From positions 144,995,787-145,059,786 of the forward strand of contig OX104127.1 of assembly GCA_944470555.2 (NCBI GenBank): a DNA stretch of 64,000 nucleotides, written 5' to 3'. Under the pieces are notes generated by a model. That model saw only the letters and a list, made by a program, of their open reading frames with translations, ran no database searches and was not told the DNA's origin. This document shows positions 1 through 9,400 of this stretch, in pieces. How positions within the stretch are numbered: the first letter of the stretch is position 1; each line of letters starts with the position of its first letter. The DNA is from Heterobilharzia americana. Taxonomy: Eukaryota; Platyhelminthes; Trematoda; Strigeidida; Schistosomatidae. A program made the position numbers and the translations under genes.

Positions 1-205
1 GTTGGTTTAGTTATATCGTGAATTGACAAGAAAGAAAAGGTGAACGATTGTATTTCTTTCAACCTAGTGGTTGAATGGTTAAGGTATTCGTCAAGAGACT
101 TGTAGGTTTTATGATCAATCCCTGATGAAGTGGTAGGTATGTACAGCCTAGGATAAAAAAGCTGTTCAATGTTTCCAGGTTTTCAATAATTCTTCAACTC
201 AAACT
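1..205 (+). repeat. Family A SINE, old degenerate copy
   Basis: A tRNA-like stretch (CTAGTGGTTGAATGG, then GATCAATCCCTGATG) is followed by a decayed ribozyme zone and a TTTCCAGG...CTTCAACT end, in the same order as better copies elsewhere. The ribozyme core is unrecognisable here, so the copy is old. The left end may run off the window. Confidence 0.6.
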
Positions 206-922
206 ATATTTTTCAACAATCAACAGCGTATTCATCTACTACAATAAGAAAGTTCTAAGTAATAGAAATGTAGTCATTGTGAAGATTTAATTACTTTCAA
301 GGCAAAGTGATTGAATAGTTTCTTGTTCAACTTTTAAGTGTATCGAACAACAAACGTGTTGAATAAATTCTCATTATTACCTAAAATCTTATACTCATGT
401 AAACTGAAGAGTTAAAGAAAACAATAACACATTAACTACTGAAAATGAAAATATTTGATCATTTTTTAAATCCTCTTCAGACTCTTCAACATAATACATA
501 CACATAACCTTAAATTACCTCATTAAACAGTAAAGATTACAAGGGTAATTATTCTGTTACTCTACTTCAATGTCCTCCCAGTGACAATTTTATCACTGTG
601 GCATTATTAAAAAGGTTGAACCTATGATTTAAATACTTTTTTGTGCATGAAAAAAAAATCAAGACAGATGTACTCGAAAACTGGAGTTCAATCATCATAA
701 TAATATATCAGTTAATTTTTATTACTGTTTCGATTGCATCTAAACAAGCTGAGCCTTTTTTAACAACTATTGAACAAAAAAAATGGTATAGTAACTAGAG
801 TTTTTATTTATTTTTTTTCAAATAGCATTAATCAAATCAGTCGGTTACTTAATCTCAGTGTACAGATGGTGAATTCATTCGAATAAACTCTATTTCTCCA
901 ATGATAAATGTTGGTGTACACG
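206..922. other. AT-rich intergenic stretch
   Basis: I see no convincing exon, RNA gene or repeat here, only AT-rich sequence with short homopolymer runs. Confidence 0.5.
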
Positions 923-1048
923 CTTTAAAATCTCTTCCTTACAAACGATCTTAACAACTGCTGAAATAACCAATTAAGAGCTATCTTTCTAGCTGGAATA
1001 CGGAAATCTGATTGGTTACTTCAGAAGTTACCAGGGTGGTCTTTAAAA
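923..1048. mobile_element. Short MITE-like palindromic element, copy 1
   Basis: Both ends carry CTTTAAAA. Imperfect inverted arms contain CTGAAATAACCAATTA on the left and TGATTGGTTACTTCAG plus ACCAGGGTGG on the right. The same design recurs at 8950, 24550 and 41974. It has no coding capacity. The size (about 126 bp) and terminal inverted repeats fit a MITE; the parent transposase is unknown. Confidence 0.6.
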
Positions 1049-1539
1049 TTACCCTTACTTCTCTAAATAATGCGAACGAATATTGAAATTTATCATAATC
1101 AATAATTAGAGCACTGTAGAACATCCACGTGGTTTAATGTGTTCGCTGATAATGTTCAGTTAGTTTCATGAGACGTTTTCCTTATATACGTGACGTTAAG
1201 AAAAACTAATCTATCATCTTTAAGTATAGTTGGTTCTTTATGTTCTACAGTAGTTAAAAGCCGGATCCAGCATGTTTTCTATCCTCAAAAATAGCAAGTT
1301 TACATACAGACATTATCCCATCTACTAAAAGTGGCTAGATTCTCATGTCTTTCTGAATAGTTGACAATCTTCCACTGTTTAACAAGTAAGAGTCAACTAC
1401 TTCATGGAATAACCAGAGGAAATTGTTACTCCAACCTATTCCAAATCTAAAGGTATATCGACTGTTTGCTATGATCAGTAAGAAAAATCAGTTCCCGTCG
1501 TCATCTAGTATCAGTTGAATAGCTGTTGTACTGGAGATT

Positions 1540-2005
1540 AATTCTACTGGGTGATCATTGAAGGCGAAATAAAAATCTCGGCCGCGACAGGATTCGGACC
1601 ATAGAGCTCTGGTTTATCAAAATGGTAACCTACCGACCGAGCTACGAGACCCAATTGCTGATGACCAGATCTTGATTTCTCTTCAATCGCCACGTGATGA
1701 GTCACTATTTATTCAGCGTATACACACTGGTTGCCTAGATAGTACTTTTGAACACAATTTACGTCGAGATGAATTCGATAGAGATGCAGCATCATATTCA
1801 TTGCCATTAAAATCAAGAGATAGTAACGTATCACAAATTCATATGATAATCGGGCAAACACCTTGATCATTGAAGTGAAATAAAGATCTAGTCAGCAGCC
1901 GGGTCTCATAGCTTGGTTAGTAGAGTCAAAGGTTGATAATTCAGAGGTCTCTGGTTCAAATCCTGAAGCTTCAGTCATCACTCAGTATCACTAATGTAAG
2001 CCTAC
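1540..2005. repeat. Family C tRNA-like SINE pair, minus then plus
   Basis: A minus-strand copy (about 1543-1770) shows the reverse complement of a tRNA-like domain, with GAAGGCGAAATAAAAATCT next to it. A plus-strand copy (about 1866-2005) has GGTCTCATAGCTTGGTTAGTA, then a B box CTGGTTCAAATCC and CTTCAGTCATCACTCAGTATC. The two are arranged head to head. I see no clear target-site duplication. Confidence 0.7.
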
Positions 2006-2653
2006 CAAATGCAGATCATCAATTTGTTAATCATATTTACCAAAACATGTATGTATGTTTGAGGAATACAAAAGGTTTTAAATGCTCTCCCTCCCCTCTT
2101 CCGAAAAAAGAAGAAAAAGAAACGGAACAATAAACCGTGAATTGGTCAACATTATCGAACACATGATTGAAGTCATAATGTTATTGAACACTGATCGAAC
2201 ATTAGATTACATGTAGTGAATCCTACATTAATCCATTTTGTTTTCTTTTAGCTCACTTCAACTAGTCTATAACAAAAACACGATGTTGAAATACTTGAAT
2301 AAAGTTTTCTTTCTCCCGTATTTTTCTTTTTGTATGCTTCATTGGGTTTCTTATCCAAAGAAAAATAAACAAGTTAGTTCATAAGTCGTTAAACAGGTTT
2401 CAACTTAAAGGTTTAATGGTAATGCGCTCATCACTGATAGATCTAATAATCTTCAGATCGATTCTTCATTAAATCGATCGTTGGTGTAGATTGTTGAAAA
2501 GTTCTGATCTAAAAAGAAAAATTTATTGAGTGCTCTTAGTTTTCTGAATGATTCTTCAACTGAATTTTGAGGGAGTTGTGGAGATTTGGAAATATTTCAA
2601 GTTGTTATTCATTGTAGACTGACATCAGTTGGAGGAACAATGGAAACCTGGGA

Positions 2654-2702
2654 GTACTGGACGACTGTTTCTTCCAACTAGTATGGGACTCCTCAGCAGT
2701 GT
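2654..2702 (-). ncRNA. Compact hammerhead ribozyme (family A)
   Basis: Read on the minus strand, core CTGAGGA is followed by GTCC, a loop, GGAA, then GAAA and the cleavage triplet GTC. Stem I strands are GCACACTG and CAGTAC. Stem II has lost one pair (GGAC to GGAA), so activity may be reduced. Confidence 0.65.
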
Positions 2703-3065
2703 GCACTCACGACCTGGCACCATCAGGGATAGAACCCGCGACCTTCAGGTTGCGCGTCCGGTGAGTTACCATTGAGCTACTGGGTCACAATCCAATGTTC
2801 CATATTTCCAACTCCTGCTCATTGGTGACTAGATTCAAGAAGTATTCCTGAAGTTCCAATGATAAGTCGTGACCGATGGAGTCAATGCCTGATGGTCATG
2901 AGGACCATTACTCATTGATGACATTGGGTGGCGGTTAAGCTATATTGTGAGCTAACAGAAGTTGGAAATATGGAGCATTGGTTTCTGACCCAGTGGCTCA
3001 ATGGTAACGCACTGGATGCGTAACCTGGTCTCGGGTCCGATCCCTGCTGGTGGGGTCGTGGGTGC

Positions 3066-3114
3066 GCACTGCTGAGGAGTCCCATACTAGTTGGACGAAA
3101 CAGTTGTCCAGTGC
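3066..3114 (+). ncRNA. Compact hammerhead ribozyme (family A), intact core
   Basis: Stem I is GCACTG (3066-3071) with CAGTGC (3109-3114), perfectly complementary. The core is CTGAGGA (3072-3078). Stem II is GTCC (3079-3082) with GGAC (3093-3096), followed by GAAA (3097-3100). Stem III is only ACA/TGT around two bases. Cleavage is predicted after C3108. Such a short stem III often needs a dimeric fold in known hammerheads, so activity as a monomer is uncertain. Confidence 0.8.
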
Positions 3115-3394
3115 TCCCAGGTTTCCTTTATTCCTCCAACTGATGTCAGTCTACGATGAGTAACAACTTGAAAGATTCTTCAACTGATGTCAGTCTGTCT
3201 GCAATGAAAATCAACTTGAAAACATTTCATTCGGTGTACAAAGTTGGTAAATGCTTACCTCTTGGTTTCTCTCTCTCTCCCTTTCTTCCAATGTATGCAT
3301 ATTTACTCAAGCTTTGTTAACCAGAGACAAGGGTAAACACTAAAAAGGTGTACTCAGATACAGGACAATATCTTTTTGCTTATTATTTTTATTG

Positions 3395-3570
3395 ATACAG
3401 GATGGTGATTGAAGGTGAAATAAAAATCTTGTCCGCGATGGGGTTCGAACCAACGACCTTTATGTTACCAGCCTGGTACTCTACCAATTAACCTATGGAG
3501 ACCCAACTGCTGTTGATCAGATCCTAATTATTTTCTCTGTTATTGGTACTGCTTCCCTCCGCCAGAATAT
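3395..3570 (-). repeat. Family C tRNA-like SINE
   Basis: The reverse complement reads as a tRNA-like domain (GGTCTCCATAGGTTAATTGG, later GTTGGTTCGAACCCC) followed by ATTTTTATTTCACCTTCA. It is tRNA-derived but not a functional tRNA, because there is no clean acceptor stem and the tail is shared with the family. Confidence 0.7.
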
Positions 3571-4454
3571 ACAGAGCTTCTCAACAGGCAATACGAATGA
3601 TAATCTATAACCGTATATAGTCAGAGAATCCATTCCTAATGGGTATCTGCATACTTAAAATTATAACAGACACTCATCCTTTTGATTTTATCAATGTTTA
3701 ACACTTTGACCTACAATGATTAACCTATGGTGCATATGAATGAGGAAAAAGGTATCAATGGGCATCTTGACATGATTCAATGAAATGCAAGACAGATCAT
3801 CACAAATCAGTCATTTCATCTTCTAAAAAATATTCATTTAGTTCATTTATATTGGGGAGAAATGATAATAATTTAACTTTCTGCTGTCTTTACAATATCT
3901 CTGCCATAGTTGTCATTAACACTTAAATTCTACTATATAACTACTACAACACTATCACACGTTAATAGGCAATATATTGAAGAAAACTGCACCTGTGTGC
4001 TTTTAAAAACAAACAATGAAATAAAATAGAAATCAGGTTAAATAAATATTGACCACCATCAAAATGTCATTTATTGAAAATAACGACTAAATGTTGAGTA
4101 GTTGTTAGTGTTCCATTAAATTTTCTTATGAGGGAATTTAATGACCTCCCACCACCACCACCCCACCCTATTCTTCTAATAAGTGGTATTGTGTTTAGTG
4201 CTTAAGGGAACCATATTTCTCACTGTGATTTATACAAACGTGTGTATTAATCTAGAAAATTGAATTTTTCAGTTGGAATAAATTAACCTAATTCATATGA
4301 TACTTTTTAATGCTTTTCTTAATGTCCTGTCTACTATCTTCTTTGCCTTTGAATGATGGGCTTTCATAAAGACCATCTTTAGTGTTTTGAGGTACAAAAC
4401 TGTTTCTTTTCCCTTTCATTAAACTATTAACATTGATAGTAGTGCATCACTAAT
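3571..4454. other. Intergenic stretch without genes
   Basis: AT-rich sequence with a short C/A-rich run (CCTCCCACCACCACCACC) near 4144. No exon or repeat family is recognised. Confidence 0.5.
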
Positions 4455-4625
4455 TCACACGGCAGTCAGGCAAAGCCATTGGTTGGTAGAAGATTGAACT
4501 GGAAACCCAGTGGTTGCTGGTTCGAATCCTGCGGTAGGCCAGATTTACTTTTCGCCTTCAGTCATCATCCAGTACGAATACTGACTAACCTAAGCGTTTA
4601 ATACTGGAAGTAACCGTTTGATCCC
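4455..4625 (+). repeat. Family C tRNA-like SINE
   Basis: GCCATTGGTTGGTAGAAGATTG, then GGAAACCCAGTGGTTGCTGG and TTCGAATCCTG, form the tRNA-like head. It is followed by the family C tail (TTCGCCTTCAGTCATCATCC). Confidence 0.7.
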
Positions 4626-5199
4626 GATGTAACAGAAATTCGTTAATTGTTAACTATCAAGATTTCTTATCATTAAACAGTCCAGAGCTGCAGGATTACA
4701 ATAATTTAGCTTACTTGGTCACTTGATTACACCACATTGTTGTGTTACCAGCTGATTACTGACTGGTCAGCAAGTAATCTAGGCGAAGGTCTACTAGGAC
4801 CATGTCTCCTTTACTTTTGAGTTCGAAGAAAAGTGAATAGTAGAGTAAATTTAAAGCTAAGGATGTGGATAATAATAGTTTACAGCTCAAAAATGCTTCG
4901 TTTATTTATGAGATAACAGTTGATGAAGCCATTTAGTTTAGTGAATAAACCTGAAAGTATGGACAGCGCCGAACGATTACCATCTTCAGTATTCTTAAAG
5001 AGGACGGAAATTTCTGTATTTACATCTGCACATGATTTATTAACATTATCTTTTGTGAGGATAACATTGAGTGGGTCTGTTACATCTCTACTTCCCACAA
5101 AAGTAGGTTTCTGATTTGGTTCTATAATAATTATGAGTTTATTGTAGAGGATTTGCAACTAAGGATACAGGATAATTTTGAGTTAAACGAACTCTATAA
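4626..5199. other. Intergenic stretch
   Basis: Overlapping opposite-strand ORFs of 64 and 92 codons near 4880-5158 look like chance ORFs. No protein family is recognised and no repeat is clear. Confidence 0.45.
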
Positions 5200-5410
5200 A
5201 GCTTTATATTGGGTGATGACTGAAGGTGAAATGAAAATTTGGAACGCGACTAGATTCGAACCAACAACCACCTAGTTTCCAGTCCGATGTCTGGTGGGTG
5301 GTTTGAATCCCGCCATGGTTCAAATTTTCATTTCACCTTCAATCATCACCCAGTATAAATACTAGTCAGCCAAACTACGGCTATCTCACATAGTCAAATG
5401 ATAATCTCTA
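5200..5410. repeat. Family C SINE head-to-head pair
   Basis: A minus-strand segment (GGGTGATGACTGAAGGTGAA at about 5210) is followed by its near mirror image on the plus strand (TTTCATTTCACCTTCAATCA at about 5325), so the locus can fold into a hairpin. Both halves include parts of the tRNA-like head. Confidence 0.7.
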
Positions 5411-6027
5411 AATCTTGTTCACCTTACAATGATGAAACTAGTCTAGGTTGAACGCTGTATAAATAATAAGGTTTTAATTCAAAACCATCTAAAAAGAGAT
5501 TTTTAACGAAACCTATATTGAGTCCATCCACCTTACCGGCCTCTAACGTCGAACTCCTAAAAAGTATTATGCCTACGTTTTATCATTCTTCCTCCTATGA
5601 AGTGTATATACTTTTCTTAAGTAATGTCATTATTGCTATAGTCATGCGTATCATTAGGAATGGAAACCAGACAGAAAAATCACACACCTCGTAGAGCTAG
5701 ATAGCTATGTTTTAATTTGAGAATCCTCAGAAGTGTGTTCTCATTATAGCATGAGGGATTGAGGATAGGTACTTCAGTGAACACCTAACCATTCAATCCC
5801 ACTTTCCTGGGTTTCAACCTACACACGGTATCGGGTATATCCTGCCACGGTAGAGCTTTCAAAACTAGGACGAATCAGGTGCCCAGTGTTTCCAGATTTT
5901 CAGTGATTCTTTTGCTCGTGTCGACCCATGATGGAAACCTGTCTGAAGCCACTCAGTCCTTAAAAGCCACCAAATTGATTGATAGTTGTGTTTAGCTTCT
6001 GAAAAAATTTAGCTACAGGTTTATCAC

Positions 6028-6250
6028 ATTAGCCAATTAAAAAAGACATATTTATCAGATAGCCAATCAAAAACCCAATACGCTGAACACGTGGGTGGAT
6101 GAGCGCATGACAAATATTCCAATTGGTCACGATTTATTACACATGAAGCATTTTCCCAATTCCACACCTCTCACTGACACACGCTGCACTCCCATTGGCT
6201 GTTATTCAAACACGCGAAAATTTATCAAAACGCCACGCTCATATATAAAT
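6028..6250 (+). promoter_or_regulatory. Candidate promoter of the HES-like gene
   Basis: A TATA-like box, TATATAAAT (6242-6250), lies 34 bp before the proposed start codon. Four CCAAT boxes lie upstream: CCAAT at 6033-6037 and 6063-6067, and ATTGG at 6122-6126 and 6194-6198. A CACGTG (6088-6093) and a CACGCG (6211-6216) match sites bound by HES-family proteins, so autorepression is possible; that is inference. Confidence 0.6.
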
Positions 6251-6283
6251 TAAAACATCTCTTTAAACAAACACATTACTGAC

Positions 6284-6487
6284 ATGCTTACTATGATTCC
6301 GTACACTGATCATGCTTGTGGAAATTATACACGTGTACCACCCATTTACAATTCTGCTGAGACAACTACAGCACAAGATGTTTCTACTCATTCGAATGTG
6401 ACTCATGTTGTTTGTGGGAGTTCAGGTCGTTCTCGAAGAGGTAGACGATCAAATGTTCCACTTGAAATCAGAGAGCAGACACGCCGA
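6284..6487 (+). CDS. HES-like gene, exon 1
   Basis: Begins at ATG 6284 downstream of a TATA-like box and encodes 68 residues, ending in a basic stretch (SGRSRRGRRSN, REQTRR). The donor is CGA|GTAAGT at 6488, phase 0. An ATG four codons in (6293) is an alternative start. Confidence 0.8.
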
Positions 6488-9400
6488 GTAAGTTCATGTC
6501 CTGTTTCTCAATAACAAGTTGTTACTTTCATGAGTATGGCAACTTGAGATTAGTTACCACAAGAACTTTTAAACCAAGGTATTTAAGTACGATGATATTC
6601 AGAGTCAGCAAAAAAACTGAAGATATTGGGTTTCATTCAGTATATTTTTATTGCTTAGAGTTCGAATATGTTTTATGACTTACTGTGTTATATGCGTTGA
6701 AATGACATTATGCAGCTGATGAGATAGAATTCGGTGAAATGGGAATCAATGCAATTTTGCTCTTTACTTCAAACTGGTAGTAGTATAAGTCAGATCAATT
6801 GTGCTTTCACGCTTTTCATTACCTTCAGGATCTATGAATGAGCGAAATAAACACTTAACTGATATCTGTTTCACTGATCACTTTGTAAAAGGGCGTCAAT
6901 TTCATTGTCGATGAATGGAACCTGAAGGTAGCTAGTTAAGCGACAAACTGTTCTCATTCCTTACTAAATGTTCTAGCAAGTTATTTCCGACTAACTATAT
7001 GAAGTAGGAAAGTATGCGTCATGGTCTATCAATGGTTGTTAGTCACGTAATCTGGACTTATAATGCACCCATTACTAAACAGATGAATACTCGTATATTC
7101 ACAATCCACAACTGTATTATCTGATAAAACTAGTTATCATTTTGACTGTGTGAGATGGCGATGGTTTGACAGACTAGTATTGATACTGAGTGATGATTGA
7201 AGGTGAGATGAAAATTTGGACCATGGTCGGACTCGAGCCAGTTTTCTAGTCCGATGCTCTACCAACTAAGTTATAAGGTCCGACTGCTGACCACATCTTA
7301 ATTTCACTTCAGCCACTAAGGGTTTTCCCCAACCACCGTGTGAATTTATCCTGACTCGTTATCATCGCTTGATCGTACTCATACTGGCTGCTTAGTCACA
7401 GCTTCTCATCCCAACCCAAATCTACTTCAAATGGAGAAGGGGAGTATCATATTGATTATCTATTTGATTTTCTGAGTGAGATAGCCATGACTTGGTAGAC
7501 TAGTATTGGTTCTCAGTGATGATTGAAGGTGAAATGAAGATTTAGATCACGACCGGATTCGAACCCGCGACCACCGCATTTCCGACTCAATGCTCTACCA
7601 ACTGAGTCTAGAGGTTCAACGGATGACCAGATTTTTATTTCAGTTCAACCAATTAATTATATAATAATGAGCATTTTGAATTATATTAAACTTTTCTTAT
7701 GATATCGTCTTTTTGGTAATAATAATAGTTGAAGAAACAAAATATGGAGCGTAGACGACGTGCATGCATTTCTGATAAAATGAATGCCCTACATAACTTG
7801 GCTATGAATCTAATCGGCATTGATGTAAGCAGTTTATCTATATTATTATTATTATTATTATTTGCTACTAATCCAAATGTTAACCAGACTTTTTCAGCAA
7901 CATTCATTATTGAATGTGTGATAATCTGTTTGAAATGATCTACTGTGTTTGGTTTTTACCCAACCTATATTACTACTATAAATTGGCAATTTATCGGCTA
8001 GTTTCAATCGCATTTGATGGATGTTATAGAAGATCTGAGCCAATTGGTGTAACAAAACAATATGTCCTGCTTAATTGTAGTATCGTTCAGTTCACAAACT
8101 GCTTACACTATCGGAAGGAATCATGACTTTTAAGAGTAGGTGGGTAGGTGAAGGGTTCTAGGATGCTACAGAGAAAGAAACCTTTAACCGATAGTCGCAA
8201 ATTTCAGTTCACGTGTCTAGCCGAATGTATTTTGTTGATAAATGATGTATATTTACACTATAGTGAACCAGCTAAATCAATTCCTTTCAGTATTTAACAT
8301 AATAGTATGCTTTATTAAGCGGAATATTCTGCAGTTCTGTTGAGAAGTAATGACCTGTGAGGTCAACCAATCGGAAGCGAAGCGGAAGTATGGATCATTG
8401 AACTTCAACTGAGTGGTTGAATACCTGACGCTTTCTTTACGAGACCTGAAGGTAATAAGTTCTACGCCTGGCGGGGTCATGAGTACATACTGCTGAGGAG
8501 TCACATATTAGGACGAAACGGTTGTCCATTGCTTCCAAGTTCTTCAAGTGATTTCTTTTCGTGATGAGGAAACCACCTTAACAATCAATTTGTTTCATTC
8601 ATTTAACACTAGATATGTTTCTCCTCGTTTTAACACCAAAAACGAGCTGCTATATTGTGTTGTTAAAATTACCGTCACCGAACTAAATTACAGAAGTTTC
8701 CCGGGGTTGTTTTTTTCACTCATTCTCCAGTTTTAATGATTTAAGGTGGGGCTGTTTTTCCAGAATTCCATTCCATATATCTTTACAAAATTGAAGCCAG
8801 TCAGGTTTACCACGCTCTGCTACATTTCAAAATTGTGATCGGTTGTCCTATAGTTGATAGGGTAAGCTTAAATTCTGTTGGATTGGTTGTCACCAATATT
8901 TAGATCTGTAATTGATGTTTAAGTGTTTTCCCATCGCTATCTTCAATATATTAAACTCCCTCTCTTTATAAAACTGCCAAAATAACCAATCAGATTCCGG
9001 AATTCCAACTGCAAGGTAGAATAGAATACAGAAACGTAATTGGTTGTCTCAGCATTGTTGGGGTGGAGTTTAAAGCGTCACTCTTATTACTCTACTGTCG
9101 ATCGACTACCCCCGATATTTTCCAATTTTACCCTGGTTACTCAGATCGGTTGATTCATCTGATAAGGTGTATAACAGCTTAAAAATAAATACTTATTATT
9201 TATATACATTTCTGATTTGTCATAGATATCACGATGAATAAACAGAAAGTCTTCTGAACACGTGACCACTAGCCTGTTGCCAAGCTGTTCCATTTTTAGT
9301 AAATATTGAGGCTAAATTCCACAGGATGGTAGTCAGTATTTAGATGACCGAAGTGATATGGTGAATTTACGAGTGAATCTAAGATACCATCCTAGTAACC

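Larger units (their letters stand above)
2550..3187. mobile_element. Family A head-to-head composite with 14-bp flanking repeats
   Basis: A minus-strand family A copy (2564-2811) is joined head to head to a plus-strand copy (2812-3173). GATTCTTCAACTGA flanks the pair exactly, at 2550-2563 and 3174-3187. Each arm has a tRNA-like promoter (TGGCTCAATGG A box, GGTCCGATCCC-like B box in the plus arm) and a hammerhead. The plus arm keeps the long 5' region (TTGGTGACTAG...GTTGGAAATATGG) that the minus arm lacks. The flanking repeat suggests a single insertion into an older family A remnant. Confidence 0.8.

Noticed and set aside
7190..7230. Hammerhead in family C around TGATGATTGAAGGTGAGATG
   Set aside because: TGATGA and GA-rich segments are superficially similar, but I could not pair stems I and II around them.
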